A DNA stretch of 57,781 nt, taken from NCBI RefSeq assembly GCF_014596525.1, contig NZ_MSJP01000023.1, forward strand, positions 1 to 57,781. Direction: 5' to 3'. This stretch comes from Streptomyces sp. CBMA291. Lineage in GTDB: Bacteria > Actinomycetota > Actinomycetes > Streptomycetales > Streptomycetaceae. The notes under the pieces were generated by a model. It had not been told where the DNA came from, searched no databases, and saw only the letters and a program-made list of their open reading frames with translations. Below are positions 1 through 9,089 of the stretch, one piece after another. Made by a program: the position numbers and the translations under genes. The stretch's first letter is position 1. Each line of letters starts with the position of its first letter.

Positions 1-727
1 GGATCGTCGCCCTGGTCGTCGTCCTCGTGCTCGCCGTCGCGGGCGGGATCGGCTACCTCTGGTCCGCCGGTCTCCTCCCCGGCTCGTCCGACGACGACGC
101 CAAGGGCGCGACCGCCCCCAGCGCCAGCCCGGCCCCCCGCAGCCCGACCCGTACGGCCGCCAGGGCCAGGGCCAGGGCCCGCAGGGCGCGTACGGACAGC
201 AGCAGGGTGCCCCGTACGGCCAGCAGGGGCAGCAGGGACAGCAGCAGGGCCAGCACGGCCAGCACGGACAGCAGGGCCCGCAGGGCGGCCAGTACCGGCA
301 GAACCAGCCCCCGCAGCCCTACCCCCCGCAGCGCCCCGCGCCCCAGCAGTACCCGCCGCAGCCCCCGCCGCAGCAGTACGCGCCGCCGCCGCCCGCCCCC
401 CAGCAGTACGCGGCGCCCCCGCAGCAGCAGTACACCCCGCCCCAGCCGCCGCCCCAGGCCCCCGCGCCCCGCGAGCCGCGCCCACCGCGTCAGCGCGGCG
501 CCAACCCGGTGCACATCCCCGGTCTCGGCTGCCTCAAGGGCTGTCTGATCATGATCGTCCTGTTCGTGGTCGTCGGCTGGCTCGTCTGGGAGCTGACCCC
601 GCTCCAGGACTGGGTCGCCCAGGGCAAGGGGTACTGGGAGGCCATCGGCGACGGCATCTCCTCCATCGCCGACTGGGCCTCCAAGCTCGTCGACAGCACC
701 GGCTCCGTCACCACCAACGGCGGCTGA
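1..727 (+). pseudogene. pkaA: C-terminal part of Ser/Thr protein kinase PkaA, frameshifted
   Basis: This is the 3' end of a gene that begins before the window. Frame 3 from base 3 to about 134 encodes a membrane segment (IVALVVVLVLAVAGGIGYLW) with almost pure G/C third positions. After the six-C run at 133-138 the coding signal moves to frame 2, which reads a long Pro/Gln/Tyr-rich tail (repeated QQY and PQ). It ends with a second hydrophobic segment near 540-600 and stops at 725-727. One extra C in the run would join the two parts. The kinase catalytic domain lies upstream of the window. A Pro/Gln-rich tail next to a second kinase gene matches S. coelicolor pkaA-pkaB. The frameshift may be a sequencing error or a real mutation. 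Confidence 0.7.
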
Positions 728-749
728 GACCGTCACAGTGCCGATTTAT

Positions 750-783
750 CGACTTCCGAGGGGTGATTTCCCCTCGGAAGTCG
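750..783 (+). terminator. hairpin terminator after pkaA
   Basis: A perfect 14-bp inverted repeat (750-763 with 770-783, arm cgacttccgagggg) surrounds a 6-base loop. It lies 23 bases after the pkaA stop and before pkaB, so pkaB probably has its own transcript. There is no long T-tract, as is usual in Streptomyces. Confidence 0.75.
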
Positions 784-842
784 AGTCCGGCGGCCGGGGA
801 CGCGTACGTTGGGCGTGAACCGCAGCCGCTGAGGGAGCAGTC

Positions 843-2078
843 TTGGCACGGAACATCGGCAGCCGCTACACCACCCACCAGATCCTGGGCCGGGGCAGCG
901 CCGGAACGGTGTGGCTCGGCGAGGGACCCGAAGGACCCGTCGCCGTCAAACTCCTGCGCGAGGACCTTGCCTCCGACCAGGAACTCGTCGGCCGCTTCGT
1001 CCAGGAACGCACCGCCCTGCTCGGCCTCGACCACCCCCATGTGGTCAAGGTCCGCGACCTCGTCGTCGACGGCAACGACCTGGCCCTCGTCATGGACCTG
1101 GTCCGCGGCACCGACCTGCGCACCCGCCTCGACCGGGAGCGACGGCTCGCCCCCGAGGCGGCCGTCGCCATCGTCGCCGACGTCGCCGACGCCCTCGCCG
1201 CCGCGCACGCCGCCGGGATCGTCCACCGGGACGTCAAGCCCGAGAACATCCTGCTCGACATGGAGGGACCCCTCGGCCCCGGCGGCGCCCACCCCGCCCT
1301 CCTCACCGACTTCGGCGTCGCCAAGCTGATCGACACCCCCGGCCGTACCAAGGCCACCCGGATCATCGGCACCCCCGACTACCTCGCCCCCGAGATCGTC
1401 GAGGGCCTCCCGCCGCGCGCCGCCGTCGACATCTACGCCCTCGCGACCGTCCTCTACGAGCTGCTCGCAGGCTTCACCCCGTTCGGCGGCGGCCACCCCG
1501 GCGCCGTCCTGCGCCGCCATGTCACCGAGACCGTCGTCCCGCTCCCCGGCATCCCCGAGGAGCTGTGGCAGCTGGTCGTGCAGTGCCTGGCCAAGGCCCC
1601 CGCCTCCCGGCTGCGCGCCTCGGAGCTGGCCGCCCGCCTCAAGGACGTCCTGCCGACGCTCAAGGGCATCCCGCCGCTCGACGTGGACGAGCCCGGCGCG
1701 GAACCGGCGGCGGAGCCGTACGAGGAGGACGCCTACGCCACCGCCGGGGGCGCCGAAGCCGCGCCGCGCCGCTCCGCCGTCCCGCTCGTCCCCGGCTCGT
1801 CCGCCGACTCCCACCGCGACACCCACACCTCCATGCGGGTCCCCGCCCCCGACGAGCTGTCCGGCGGCCCCCTCGGCACCGCCCGCGCGCCCCGCCCCGC
1901 CGGTGCCCGGCGCCCCGGCTCGGCCCGCCACAAGTCGGGCACCGTCCGCAAGCGCCGGATCACCTTCGCGGTGGCGACGGTCGTGGTCGTGGGCGCCCTC
2001 GGCGTCGGCGGTTACCTCGCGGTCTCCGGGGGCGGGGACACCCCGCCGCAGGACACCCGGCGGTCCTCCCTGCCGTAG
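843..2078 (+). CDS. pkaB: Ser/Thr protein kinase PkaB
   Basis: Eukaryotic-type (Hanks) kinase of 411 residues that phosphorylates Ser/Thr at the inner face of the membrane. The N-terminal 270 residues hold the glycine loop [11 protein letters not shown], the lysine in VAVKLL, the catalytic loop HRDVKPEN near residue 130, DFGVAKL and the APE motif. A Pro/Ala-rich linker follows. One membrane segment ([20 protein letters not shown]) lies near residue 375, with a short outer tail. No PASTA repeats are present, unlike PknB. The start is TTG at 843, about ten bases after a gggag ribosome site. The length is close to S. coelicolor PkaB (417). The substrate cannot be read from the sequence. Confidence 0.9.
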   Translation: MARNIGSRYTTHQILGRGSAGTVWLGEGPEGPVAVKLLREDLASDQELVGRFVQERTALLGLDHPHVVKVRDLVVDGNDLALVMDLVRGTDLRTRLDRERRLAPEAAVAIVADVADALAAAHAAGIVHRDVKPENILLDMEGPLGPGGAHPALLTDFGVAKLIDTPGRTKATRIIGTPDYLAPEIVEGLPPRAAVDIYALATVLYELLAGFTPFGGGHPGAVLRRHVTETVVPLPGIPEELWQLVVQCLAKAPASRLRASELAARLKDVLPTLKGIPPLDVDEPGAEPAAEPYEEDAYATAGGAEAAPRRSAVPLVPGSSADSHRDTHTSMRVPAPDELSGGPLGTARAPRPAGARRPGSARHKSGTVRKRRITFAVATVVVVGALGVGGYLAVSGGGDTPPQDTRRSSLP

Positions 2079-2155
2079 GGACGCCGACAAGGGCGTCGTC
2101 GGGACGCTTCCGACCGCCCCGACGGCCAAAGGTTCGGCTCCCGGCCCGGAGCCGT

Positions 2156-2161
2156 TACGCT
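2156..2161 (+). promoter_or_regulatory. -10 hexamer TACGCT of prfB, leaderless geometry
   Basis: TACGCT lies exactly 6 bases before the GTG start of prfB, and no ribosome binding site is visible. This spacing would place the transcript start on the G of the start codon. Confidence 0.5.
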
Positions 2162-2167
2162 GGACGC

Positions 2168-3271
2168 GTGGCAGTCGTCGATGTATCCGAAGAGCTGAAG
2201 TCCCTCTCCTCGACCATGGGGTCGATCGAGGCCGTCCTGGACCTCGAGAAGCTGAGGGCCGACATCGCCGTGCTCGAAGAGCAGGCCGCGGCCCCGTCCC
2301 TGTGGGACGACCCGGAGGCGGCGCAGAAGATCACGAGCAAGCTTTCGCACCTCCAGGCCGAGGTCCGCAAGGCCGAGACGCTGCGCGGGCGCATCGACGA
2401 CCTCGGGGTGCTCTTCGAGCTCGCCGAGGAGATGGACGACCCGGACACCCTCGCCGAGGCCGAGACGGAGCTGGTCTCCGTCCGCAAGGCCCTCGACGAG
2501 ATGGAGGTCCGCACCCTCCTCTCCGGCGAGTACGACGAGCGCGAGGCCCTGGTCAACATCCGGGCCGAGGCCGGCGGCGTCGACGCATCCGACTTCGCCG
2601 AGCGGCTCCAGCGCATGTACCTGCGCTGGGCCGAGCGCCACGGCTACTCGACGGAGATCTACGAGACCTCGTACGCCGAAGAGGCCGGCATCAAGTCGAC
2701 CACCTTCGTGGTGAAGGCGCCGTACGCCTACGGCACGCTCTCGGTCGAGCAGGGCACCCACCGGCTCGTCCGCATCTCGCCCTTCGACAACCAGGGGCGT
2801 CGCCAGACCTCCTTCGCCGGTGTCGAGATCCTGCCGGTCGTCGAGTCCTCCGACCACGTGGAGATCGAGGAGTCCGACCTGCGCGTGGACGTCTACCGCG
2901 CGTCGGGCCCCGGCGGCCAGGGCGTCAACACGACCGACTCGGCCGTGCGCATCACGCACCTTCCGACCGGCATCGTGGTCTCCTGCCAGAACGAGCGCTC
3001 GCAGATCCAGAACAAGGCCAGTGCGATGAACGTGCTCCAGGCCAAGCTTCTGGAGCGGCAGCGCCAGGAGGAGCGGGCCCGGATGGACGCCCTCAAGGAC
3101 AGCGGCAGCTCCTGGGGCAACCAGATGCGTTCGTACGTCCTGCACCCGTACCAGATGGTCAAGGACCTGCGCACCGAGTTCGAGGTCGGCAACCCGCAGT
3201 CCGTCCTCGACGGCGAGATCGACGGCTTCCTCGAAGCGGGCATCCGCTGGCGCAAGCAGCAGGAGAAGTAA
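2168..3271 (+). CDS. prfB: peptide chain release factor 2
   Basis: RF2 of 367 residues ends translation at UGA and UAA. The stop-codon recognition tripeptide SPF lies near residue 204 and the GGQ motif that triggers peptidyl-tRNA hydrolysis near residue 249 ([15 protein letters not shown]). The alpha-helical N-terminal domain precedes them. The reading frame is continuous from GTG 2168, so the autoregulatory +1 frameshift at an early UGA used by many bacterial prfB genes is absent. The start was chosen because the -10 box ends 6 bases upstream and the protein begins like known actinobacterial RF2. A strong hairpin follows. Confidence 0.97.
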   Translation: MAVVDVSEELKSLSSTMGSIEAVLDLEKLRADIAVLEEQAAAPSLWDDPEAAQKITSKLSHLQAEVRKAETLRGRIDDLGVLFELAEEMDDPDTLAEAETELVSVRKALDEMEVRTLLSGEYDEREALVNIRAEAGGVDASDFAERLQRMYLRWAERHGYSTEIYETSYAEEAGIKSTTFVVKAPYAYGTLSVEQGTHRLVRISPFDNQGRRQTSFAGVEILPVVESSDHVEIEESDLRVDVYRASGPGGQGVNTTDSAVRITHLPTGIVVSCQNERSQIQNKASAMNVLQAKLLERQRQEERARMDALKDSGSSWGNQMRSYVLHPYQMVKDLRTEFEVGNPQSVLDGEIDGFLEAGIRWRKQQEK

Positions 3272-3290
3272 GCCGCACGACGGCTCGTGT

Positions 3291-3328
3291 CCGGCCCCGC
3301 ACCCTTTCCGGTGCGGGGCCGGTTCCTT
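3291..3328 (+). terminator. terminator of prfB
   Basis: A 13-bp perfect stem (3291-3303 with 3310-3322) with loop ctttcc, followed by ttcctttc, starts 19 bases after the prfB stop. Confidence 0.8.
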
Positions 3329-3662
3329 TCCCTCCCGGTGCTTCCGCACCGCCACCGATTCGCTGACGCAAGCGAAAGAGGGGGCGAGAGGGAGCTTTGT
3401 CGACAAGGTAACCGGCCCCGCGCACCCGGTAGTTCACGGTCTACGTCACAGTTGCATCCCCGTATGCGGGGCAGGTGGTGACCTATCGGGCATCGCACGC
3501 GCAACGACCTTGACGCCTTATCCGAAAGTAGGAAGGGTGGCCCATCGGCATGCGCTTTTCCGGGGCGCGTGCGCACGGGGGCCGGTCCAGCAGAGAGCCG
3601 CCCCTGACCCGTGCCCCGAGCGCTGCCCCATGACGAGATGAGCTACTGGGGGTAGCAGCCAG
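3329..3662 (+). other. non-coding region before the sortase substrate gene
   Basis: No convincing gene is visible. A weak promoter-like pair, TTGACG at 3510-3515 and AAGGGT at 3533-3538 (17-base spacing), lies about 125 bases before the next ATG, so a long leader is possible. Just upstream of the ATG the sequence gggggtag may serve as ribosome site. Confidence 0.3.
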
Positions 3663-4409
3663 ATGACCAAGCAGATGCGGATCCGTATCGCGCGCATCGC
3701 GGCCGGCGCGGTGATCGCGGCCGGTGCGTCGCTCACCGCGGCCGGTGCCGCACAGGCCGTGGGTGCCTTCGGCGACTCGCCGGAGCCGACGGAGACCTGC
3801 ATGCCCGGCGGAGCCGGTTGCGAGACGCCGGAGCCGACGCCGACGAAGCCGACGACGGAGCCCACCACCGAGCCGACGACGGAGCCGACCAAGGAGCCGA
3901 CGACCGAGCCCACGACGGAACCGACGACGGAGCCCACCAAGGAGCCGACCAAGGAGCCGACGACGGAGCCGACGACGGAGCCCACCACCGAGCCGACGAC
4001 CGAGCCCACCACCGGCCCGACCACCGGCCCCACCACCGAGCCCACCAAGGAGCCGGGCACCAGCGGCACCACCGGCCCCACCACCGGTCCGGGCACCGGC
4101 CCCACCACCGAGCCCGGTCCCGGCACGACGGACTCTCCGGCCACCGACGACGGTGACGACTCCGCCGGACCCGGCACCTGCACCGTCGACCTCGACGGCG
4201 CCGAGTGCGTCGACTCCGGCAACGGCAACACCGGCACCAACGACGCCGGCTCGCAGCCCGTGCAGCAGGGTGAGGCCAAGGAGGAGCTGGCCGAGACCGG
4301 CGCCGCCGAGACCTCGTTCCTGGTCATCGGCGCCGCGACGATGATCGCCGGTGGCATCGGCTTCCGTATGCTGCCGCGCCTGGTCGGCGGCGGACGCGCC
4401 GCCGTCTGA
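3663..4409 (+). CDS. secreted repeat protein with LAETG sortase signal
   Basis: Predicted wall-anchored protein of 248 residues. A signal peptide (residues 1 to about 34, Arg-rich start, then AGAVIAAGASLTAAGAAQA) is followed by a short Cys-containing segment, then about 80 residues of Thr-Glu-Pro-Thr and Thr-Lys-Glu-Pro repeats. A Gly/Thr/Pro linker and a second Cys pair come next. The end holds LAETG near residue 209, a hydrophobic stretch and a basic tail. LAxTG is the signal of class E sortases, which also anchor long chaplins in Streptomyces. The repeat domain probably spans the wall like a stalk. It is monocistronic with a strong terminator after it. Ligand or function is unknown. Confidence 0.85.
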   Translation: MTKQMRIRIARIAAGAVIAAGASLTAAGAAQAVGAFGDSPEPTETCMPGGAGCETPEPTPTKPTTEPTTEPTTEPTKEPTTEPTTEPTTEPTKEPTKEPTTEPTTEPTTEPTTEPTTGPTTGPTTEPTKEPGTSGTTGPTTGPGTGPTTEPGPGTTDSPATDDGDDSAGPGTCTVDLDGAECVDSGNGNTGTNDAGSQPVQQGEAKEELAETGAAETSFLVIGAATMIAGGIGFRMLPRLVGGGRAAV

Positions 4410-4456
4410 CCCGACGCGCCGGGCCCCGCACGCGTACGCGAGGCGCCCAGGGCATG

Positions 4457-4492
4457 AGGAAGGGCCGGGGAAGACTCTCCCCGGCCCTTCCT
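4457..4492 (+). terminator. hairpin terminator, probably bidirectional
   Basis: A 14-bp perfect stem (4457-4470 with 4479-4492) with loop aagactct sits between the sortase substrate gene and the convergent small minus-strand gene. Confidence 0.75.
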
Positions 4493-4541
4493 TCACGTCC
4501 GGCGGCTCATGGCGTCCGGGTGGGGTCCCTGAAGACCGCTC

Positions 4542-4724
4542 CTAGGCCGTACGGACCACGGCGAGCAGCGCGATCGCGGCCAGCAGTGCGATCGCCAGCG
4601 TCAGCAGCATCGCGGGCGACGGACCCTGCGGGGTCAGCCGCTCCCGGTTCGCGCGGCAGACGGGGCAACGGCCCTCGGCGACCGGGGCCGCGCAGTTGGC
4701 GCACACCAGTCGGTCGTAGGTCAT
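4542..4724 (-). CDS. 60-residue zinc-ribbon membrane protein
   Basis: A small protein with two CxxC pairs at the N-terminus (CANC and CPVC), which probably bind one zinc as a ribbon, followed by one membrane helix (LLTLAIALLAAIALLAVV) ending at the C-terminus. The ATG is preceded by an excellent ribosome site (ggaggagag). The zinc ribbon would face the cytoplasm. It is a genuine gene by codon use and ribosome site, but its role is unknown. It sits upstream of and divergent from ftsE. Confidence 0.75.
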   Translation of the reverse strand: MTYDRLVCANCAAPVAEGRCPVCRANRERLTPQGPSPAMLLTLAIALLAAIALLAVVRTA

Positions 4725-4959
4725 GCGCTCTCCTCCTCCCGCACTGGACTACACACCAGGGCAACGCCCGGTGGGGTCCGGACGTTCCCCCTACCACTGT
4801 GCCAGCTCGACGGCGTTTCGGCGCGTCCCGCCCGGTCGCCCCGGTCCCGGCCGTCGGGGCGAAAAGGATAAACCGCGCAAGGCCGGTCCGCGACTGCGCG
4901 GGCCTTCCCCGTTCGCGTAAGGTCACGCACACCTACTCCCGGCCGACCGTGGTGCATTC

Positions 4960-5649
4960 GTGATCCGATTCGACAACGTCTCCAAGTCCTATCCGAAGCA
5001 GAACCGCCCCGCGCTCCGGGATGTATCCCTGGAGATCGAGAAGGGGGAGTTCGTCTTCCTCGTCGGTTCCTCAGGCTCCGGAAAATCGACATTCCTGCGG
5101 CTGCTCCTGCGAGAGGAGCGCGCCAGCCAGGGTCAGGTGCACGTCCTCGGCAAGGACCTGGCCCGGCTGTCCAACTGGAAGGTGCCGCACATGCGGCGTC
5201 AGCTCGGCACCGTCTTCCAGGATTTCCGCCTGCTGCCCAACAAGACCGTCGCGCAGAACGTGGCCTTCGCCCAGGAGGTCATCGGCAAGCCGCGCGGCGA
5301 GATCCGCAAGGCCGTGCCACAGGTGCTCGACCTGGTCGGTCTCGGCGGCAAGGAGGACCGCATGCCGGGCGAGCTGTCCGGCGGTGAGCAGCAGCGCGTC
5401 GCCATCGCCCGCGCCTTCGTCAACCGTCCGATGCTGCTGATCGCCGACGAGCCCACCGGCAACCTCGACCCGCAGACCTCCGTCGGCATCATGAAGCTGC
5501 TCGACCGCATCAACAGGACAGGGACCACCGTCGTCATGGCGACCCACGACCAGAACATCGTCGACCAGATGCGCAAGCGCGTCATCGAACTGGAGAAGGG
5601 CCGGCTCGTGCGCGACCAGGCCCGCGGTGTCTACGGATACCAGCACTGA
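4960..5649 (+). CDS. ftsE: cell division ATP-binding protein FtsE
   Basis: ABC ATPase of 229 residues that partners FtsX to control peptidoglycan hydrolases at the division site. Walker [10 protein letters not shown], signature [14 protein letters not shown] and Walker [13 protein letters not shown] are all intact. The start is GTG at 4960, with no clear ribosome site. A TAAGGT hexamer at 4917-4922 could be its -10 box. ftsX follows 21 bases later with its own ribosome site (gtagggga), so the two form an operon. Confidence 0.95.
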   Translation: MIRFDNVSKSYPKQNRPALRDVSLEIEKGEFVFLVGSSGSGKSTFLRLLLREERASQGQVHVLGKDLARLSNWKVPHMRRQLGTVFQDFRLLPNKTVAQNVAFAQEVIGKPRGEIRKAVPQVLDLVGLGGKEDRMPGELSGGEQQRVAIARAFVNRPMLLIADEPTGNLDPQTSVGIMKLLDRINRTGTTVVMATHDQNIVDQMRKRVIELEKGRLVRDQARGVYGYQH

Positions 5650-5670
5650 GCAGGTAGGGGACAGATCACC

Positions 5671-6588
5671 ATGCGCGCTCGGTTCGTGCTCTCCGAGATC
5701 GGCGTCGGGCTCCGGCGCAATCTCACGATGACCTTCGCCGTCATCGTCTCCGTGGCCCTCTCGCTCGCCCTGTTCGGCGGTGCCCTGCTCATGCGCGAGC
5801 AGGTCGGCACGATGAAGGACTACTGGTACGACAAGGTCAACGTCTCCATCTTCCTCTGCAACAAGGCGGACGCGGCCACGGCGGCCAAGTGCGCCAAGGG
5901 CGCGGTCACCGCGCAGCAGAAGCAGCAGATCGAGGCCGATCTGAAGAAGATGGACATCGTCGAGACCGTCCAGCACGAGACGGCCGACCAGGCGTTCAAG
6001 CACTACAAGGAGCAGTACGGCGACACCGCCATCGCCTCCGTGGTGACGCCGGACCAGATGCAGGAGTCCTTCCGGGTCAAGCTCAAGGACCCGGAGAAGT
6101 ACCAGGTCGTGGCCACCGCGTTCGCGGGTCGGGACGGCGTGGAGTCGGTCCAGGACCAGCGGAGCATCCTTCAGAACCTCTTCGACCTGATGAACGGCAT
6201 GAACGTCGCCGCGCTCGGCGTCATGGGTCTGATGCTGATCATCGCGTTGATGCTGATCGTCAACACGGTGCGCGTCTCGGCGTTCAGCCGCCGCCGGGAG
6301 ACCGGCATCATGCGGCTCGTCGGCGCGTCCAGTTTCTACATCCAGATGCCGTTCATCATGGAGGCGGCCTTCGCGGGGCTGCTCGGCGGCGGAGTCGCCT
6401 GTGTGCTGCTGCTCATGGGCCGGTACTTCCTCATCGACCACGGCATCGCGCTCGCCGACAAGATGCAGCTGGTCAACTTCATCGGCTGGGACGCCGTCCT
6501 CGCCAAGCTGCCGCTGGTCGTCGCCATCGGCCTGCTCATGCCGGCCGTGGCCGCGTTCATAGCGCTGCGCAAGTACCTGAAGGTGTGA
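5671..6588 (+). CDS. ftsX: cell division membrane protein FtsX
   Basis: A 305-residue membrane partner of FtsE. It has the FtsX topology: one helix near residues 20-40, an outer domain of about 140 residues, then three helices in the C-terminal third (near 175-195, 225-250 and 275-295). The outer domain holds two Cys (FLCNK and KC about 13 residues apart) that could form a disulfide. In other bacteria this domain binds and activates cell-wall hydrolases such as RipC. The ATG is used. The operon ends at a hairpin at 6611. Confidence 0.95.
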   Translation: MRARFVLSEIGVGLRRNLTMTFAVIVSVALSLALFGGALLMREQVGTMKDYWYDKVNVSIFLCNKADAATAAKCAKGAVTAQQKQQIEADLKKMDIVETVQHETADQAFKHYKEQYGDTAIASVVTPDQMQESFRVKLKDPEKYQVVATAFAGRDGVESVQDQRSILQNLFDLMNGMNVAALGVMGLMLIIALMLIVNTVRVSAFSRRRETGIMRLVGASSFYIQMPFIMEAAFAGLLGGGVACVLLLMGRYFLIDHGIALADKMQLVNFIGWDAVLAKLPLVVAIGLLMPAVAAFIALRKYLKV

Positions 6589-6610
6589 GAAGCCCCCGCC
6601 GGGGGTGAGG

Positions 6611-6650
6611 GACGCCGTGGGGGGACAACGCCCCTGCGGCGTCTTTCGTT
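6611..6650 (+). terminator. terminator of ftsEX
   Basis: Stem gacgccg (6611-6617) with cggcgtc (6637-6643), extended inward by a G-run and C-run, followed by the T-rich tail tttcgttt. Confidence 0.75.
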
Positions 6651-6655
6651 TGTCC

Positions 6656-6661
6656 TAGAGT
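6656..6661 (+). promoter_or_regulatory. -10 hexamer TAGAGT of the S41 protease gene
   Basis: TAGAGT ends 7 bases before GTG 6669 and there is no ribosome site, so the mRNA probably starts at the codon. This favours GTG 6669 over the in-frame GTG at 6660, which overlaps the hexamer. Confidence 0.45.
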
Positions 6662-6668
6662 GGGCGCC

Positions 6669-7844
6669 GTGTCGGACGGCCGGGACCTCTTCCGTATCCG
6701 GCCCCGCGGAGTGCTCCGGGGGGCCGTTCTGACGTTGGTCTTCACCGGTGTCCTCGCCACCGCCGCCGCCACCGGGGCGCTGCCGCGGCAGCACTCCGCC
6801 GCCGGTTCGGCGGAGGCCGCCGGGCGCGCGGGGGACGGCGGGACCGTCGACAGCGCGGCGCTGAGCCGGGCCGCCGCCGCCGCGATCGCCGACGGGAAGT
6901 CGGGCAAGAAGGCGGCCGAGGAGTTCGTCAGCCGCAGCGGCGACCGCTGGGGCGCGGTGTACGACAAGAAGGAGTACGCCGAGTTCGAGCAGGCCCTCGA
7001 CGGCGCCTACACGGGAGTGGGGCTCTCCGCCGGGCGGACCGAGGGCGGGCGGGTCCGGGTGACCCGGGTGCGCGCCGGAGGGCCCGCAGAGAAGGCCGGG
7101 CTGCGGGTCGGCGACCGGCTGGTCTCGGTCGACGGGCGGCCGGTGGACGGGCTCTCGGTCTCGGAGGTGGTCTCGCTGCTGCGGGGCGGGGGCGTGGCGG
7201 GTTCGCCGGTGGTCCTGGGCGTGGAGCGGGACCGGGCCGGCTGGACGCGGACGCTGCGCCGGGCCAGGGTCGCGACGGAGCCGGTCACGGTGGACCGGCT
7301 GGACGACGGCACCCTGCTGATCCGGGTCGCCGCCTTCACCAAGGGCTCGGGGACGCGGGTGCGGGACGCGGTGCGGGAGGCTCCGGCGGGCGCCGGTGTC
7401 CTGCTCGACCTGCGGGGCAACGCGGGCGGTCTGGTGTCGGAGGCGGCGGAGGCGGCCTCGGCGTTCCTCGACGGCGGTCTGGTGGCCACGTACGACGTGG
7501 AGGGCGAGCAGCGGGCGGTGTACGCGGAGGGCGGCGGCGACACCGGGCGGCCCCTGGTGGCGCTGATCGACGGGGGCACGATGAGCGCCGCCGAGCTGCT
7601 GACCGGCGCGCTCCAGGACCGGGGCCGGGCGGTCACCGTCGGGTCGCCCACCTTCGGCAAGGGGTCGGTGCAGATGCCGAGCGCGCTGCCGGACGGCTCG
7701 GTGGCCGAGCTGACCGTGGGGCACTACCGCACGCCGTCCGGGCGGGCGGTGGACGGGCAGGGCATCGTCCCGGACCTGATGGCGGAGGAGAAGGCGGAGG
7801 AGCGGGCGAGAACGGTATTGAGTGGCCTCGGAGGGGGCTCGTAG
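6669..7844 (+). CDS. S41 family C-terminal processing peptidase
   Basis: Membrane-anchored serine protease of the CtpA/Tsp group, 391 residues. An N-terminal helix (VLTLVFTGVLATAAATGA) anchors it with the bulk outside. A PDZ domain follows (near residues 110-190, GVGLSA and GLRVGDRLVSVDG), then the S41 catalytic core. The nucleophile is Ser306 in GGTMSAAEL, and the general base Lys331 in FGKGSVQ lies 25 residues later, the family spacing. It lies directly after ftsEX, so it may process cell-wall or division proteins (inference from position). The start was chosen from the leaderless promoter geometry. Confidence 0.9.
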   Translation: MSDGRDLFRIRPRGVLRGAVLTLVFTGVLATAAATGALPRQHSAAGSAEAAGRAGDGGTVDSAALSRAAAAAIADGKSGKKAAEEFVSRSGDRWGAVYDKKEYAEFEQALDGAYTGVGLSAGRTEGGRVRVTRVRAGGPAEKAGLRVGDRLVSVDGRPVDGLSVSEVVSLLRGGGVAGSPVVLGVERDRAGWTRTLRRARVATEPVTVDRLDDGTLLIRVAAFTKGSGTRVRDAVREAPAGAGVLLDLRGNAGGLVSEAAEAASAFLDGGLVATYDVEGEQRAVYAEGGGDTGRPLVALIDGGTMSAAELLTGALQDRGRAVTVGSPTFGKGSVQMPSALPDGSVAELTVGHYRTPSGRAVDGQGIVPDLMAEEKAEERARTVLSGLGGGS

Positions 7845-7862
7845 TGCGAAAATGACCGCACT

Positions 7863-8402
7863 ATGGCCAAGGGACTCGTGAACGTGCAGGGCAAGCCTGC
7901 CAAGAAGACTCAGGACAAGGCGCCCGAGCGCAAGCTGATCGCGCAGAACAAGAAGGCGCGCCACGACTATCACATCATCACGACCTATGAGTGCGGTCTG
8001 GTGCTCATGGGCACGGAGGTGAAGTCGCTCCGGATGGGCCGTGCCTCGCTCGTCGACGGCTTCGTGCAGATCGACAACCACGAGGCGTGGCTGCACAACA
8101 TCCATGTGCCCGAGTACATGCAGGGCAGCTGGACCAACCACTCGGCGAAGCGGAAGAGGAAGCTGCTGCTGCACCGGGAGGAGATCGACAAGCTGGAGGC
8201 GAAGGCGCAGGAGACGGGTCACACGATCGTGCCCCTCGCGCTGTACTTCCTGAACGGCCGGGTCAAGGTCGAGATCGCGCTCGCGAAGGGCAAGAAGGAG
8301 TTCGACAAGCGCCAGACCCTGCGGGAGAAGCAGGACACCCGGGAGACCAGCCGGGCCATCGCGGCGGCCAAGCGGAGGCAGCGGGCGGCCAAGATCGGCT
8401 AG
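7863..8402 (+). CDS. smpB: SsrA-binding protein SmpB
   Basis: A 179-residue RNA-binding protein that delivers tmRNA to stalled ribosomes. The SmpB fold is recognisable from [32 protein letters not shown] and the [20 protein letters not shown] segment. The basic C-terminal tail enters the empty mRNA channel. It is slightly longer than E. coli SmpB (160), with an N-terminal Lys-rich extension of about 20 residues. The ssrA gene follows about 100 bases later. Confidence 0.97.
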   Translation: MAKGLVNVQGKPAKKTQDKAPERKLIAQNKKARHDYHIITTYECGLVLMGTEVKSLRMGRASLVDGFVQIDNHEAWLHNIHVPEYMQGSWTNHSAKRKRKLLLHREEIDKLEAKAQETGHTIVPLALYFLNGRVKVEIALAKGKKEFDKRQTLREKQDTRETSRAIAAAKRRQRAAKIG

Positions 8403-8460
8403 CCGTCGGGCCGCGCTTAATGTGCTGGCGGCGGCGCCCGTCGGTCACGTACCATGGGCA

Positions 8461-8482
8461 TCGCACCTCACAGCGGGTGCGA
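8461..8482 (+). other. hairpin between smpB and ssrA
   Basis: TCGCACC (8461-8467) pairs with GGTGCGA (8476-8482) 18 bases before the mature tmRNA 5' end. It could terminate smpB or form the 5' leader of pre-tmRNA. A TACCAT hexamer at 8450-8455 is a possible ssrA -10 box. Confidence 0.45.
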
Positions 8483-8500
8483 CCTTTGAAAAATCAACAT

Positions 8501-8892
8501 GGGGATGATCGGTTTCGACAGCGGATGTCGAGGCAGAGGAAGCGTGTCGAGGAAGCGGCAATGATCTCGTAAACCATATGTCGCAACCAATAATCGCCAA
8601 CACCAAGAGCGATAACTCCCGCTTCGCCCTCGCTGCCTAATTTTAGGTAACGACAAGAAGCCTCTGTGAGGAGCGTCAGCCCGGGGATGGTCCCGACCCG
8701 GATCCTGGCGTCATCAAGGGATCTAAACCTCTTACCCCGGTCACGGGGGTAGGAGGGAAATCAAACAGTGACTGAGCCCGTCGGAGACTTGTCCGCGTGA
8801 TCTCCGGGGCTGAGAAACTCGTAGCGGACTGCGCACGGAGAAGCTCTGTTTCCGCACCGTTGGACGCGGGTTCGATTCCCGCCATCTCCACC
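8501..8892 (+). ncRNA. ssrA: transfer-messenger RNA
   Basis: tmRNA with tRNA-like and mRNA-like parts that rescues stalled ribosomes. The 5' end ggggatg (8501-8507) pairs with catctcc (8883-8889) to form the acceptor stem with one G-U pair. The T-arm (gcgggttcgattcccgc) sits just before the 3' end. The tag reading frame is 8596-8640 and encodes ANTKSDNSRFALAA followed by TAA. The C-terminal ALAA is the degron for ClpXP. Only ACC of the 3' ACCA appears to be encoded, so the last A would be added by nucleotidyltransferase. Confidence 0.97.
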
Positions 8893-8898
8893 GAGAGC

Positions 8899-8973
8899 CC
8901 GAGGGGGCCACCCCTCGGACACCTCACCCCATGTGGGCGAAGGCCCGGCAGTCATCAGACCGCCGGGCCTTCG
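8899..8973 (+). terminator. two consecutive hairpins after ssrA
   Basis: The first stem is ccgagggg (8899-8906) with cccctcgg (8911-8918). The second is cgaaggcccggc (8938-8949) with gccgggccttcg (8962-8973). The first probably ends tmRNA. The second lies between ssrA and the convergent MFS gene and could act on either strand. Confidence 0.7.
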
Positions 8974-9089
8974 TCATGCCCGGACGGTCCCGACTGCCCG
9001 GACAGTCCCGGACGGCCCGGCTGCCCGGACGATCCCGGACGGCTTCGGGACGGCCCCGGCTGGCCTGACGGCCCGGGGCGGCTCCGGGC

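Noticed and set aside
708..2129. Long minus-strand open frame opposite pkaB
   Set aside because: High GC makes antisense frames long. The translation is Gly/Val/Asp-rich with no motif, and kinase motifs are clear on the plus strand.
2168..2300. Programmed frameshift in prfB
   Set aside because: No early in-frame UGA is present and the gene reads through in one frame.
5071..6441. Minus-strand open frame of 456 codons opposite ftsEX
   Set aside because: Shadow of ftsE and ftsX, which carry complete family motifs.
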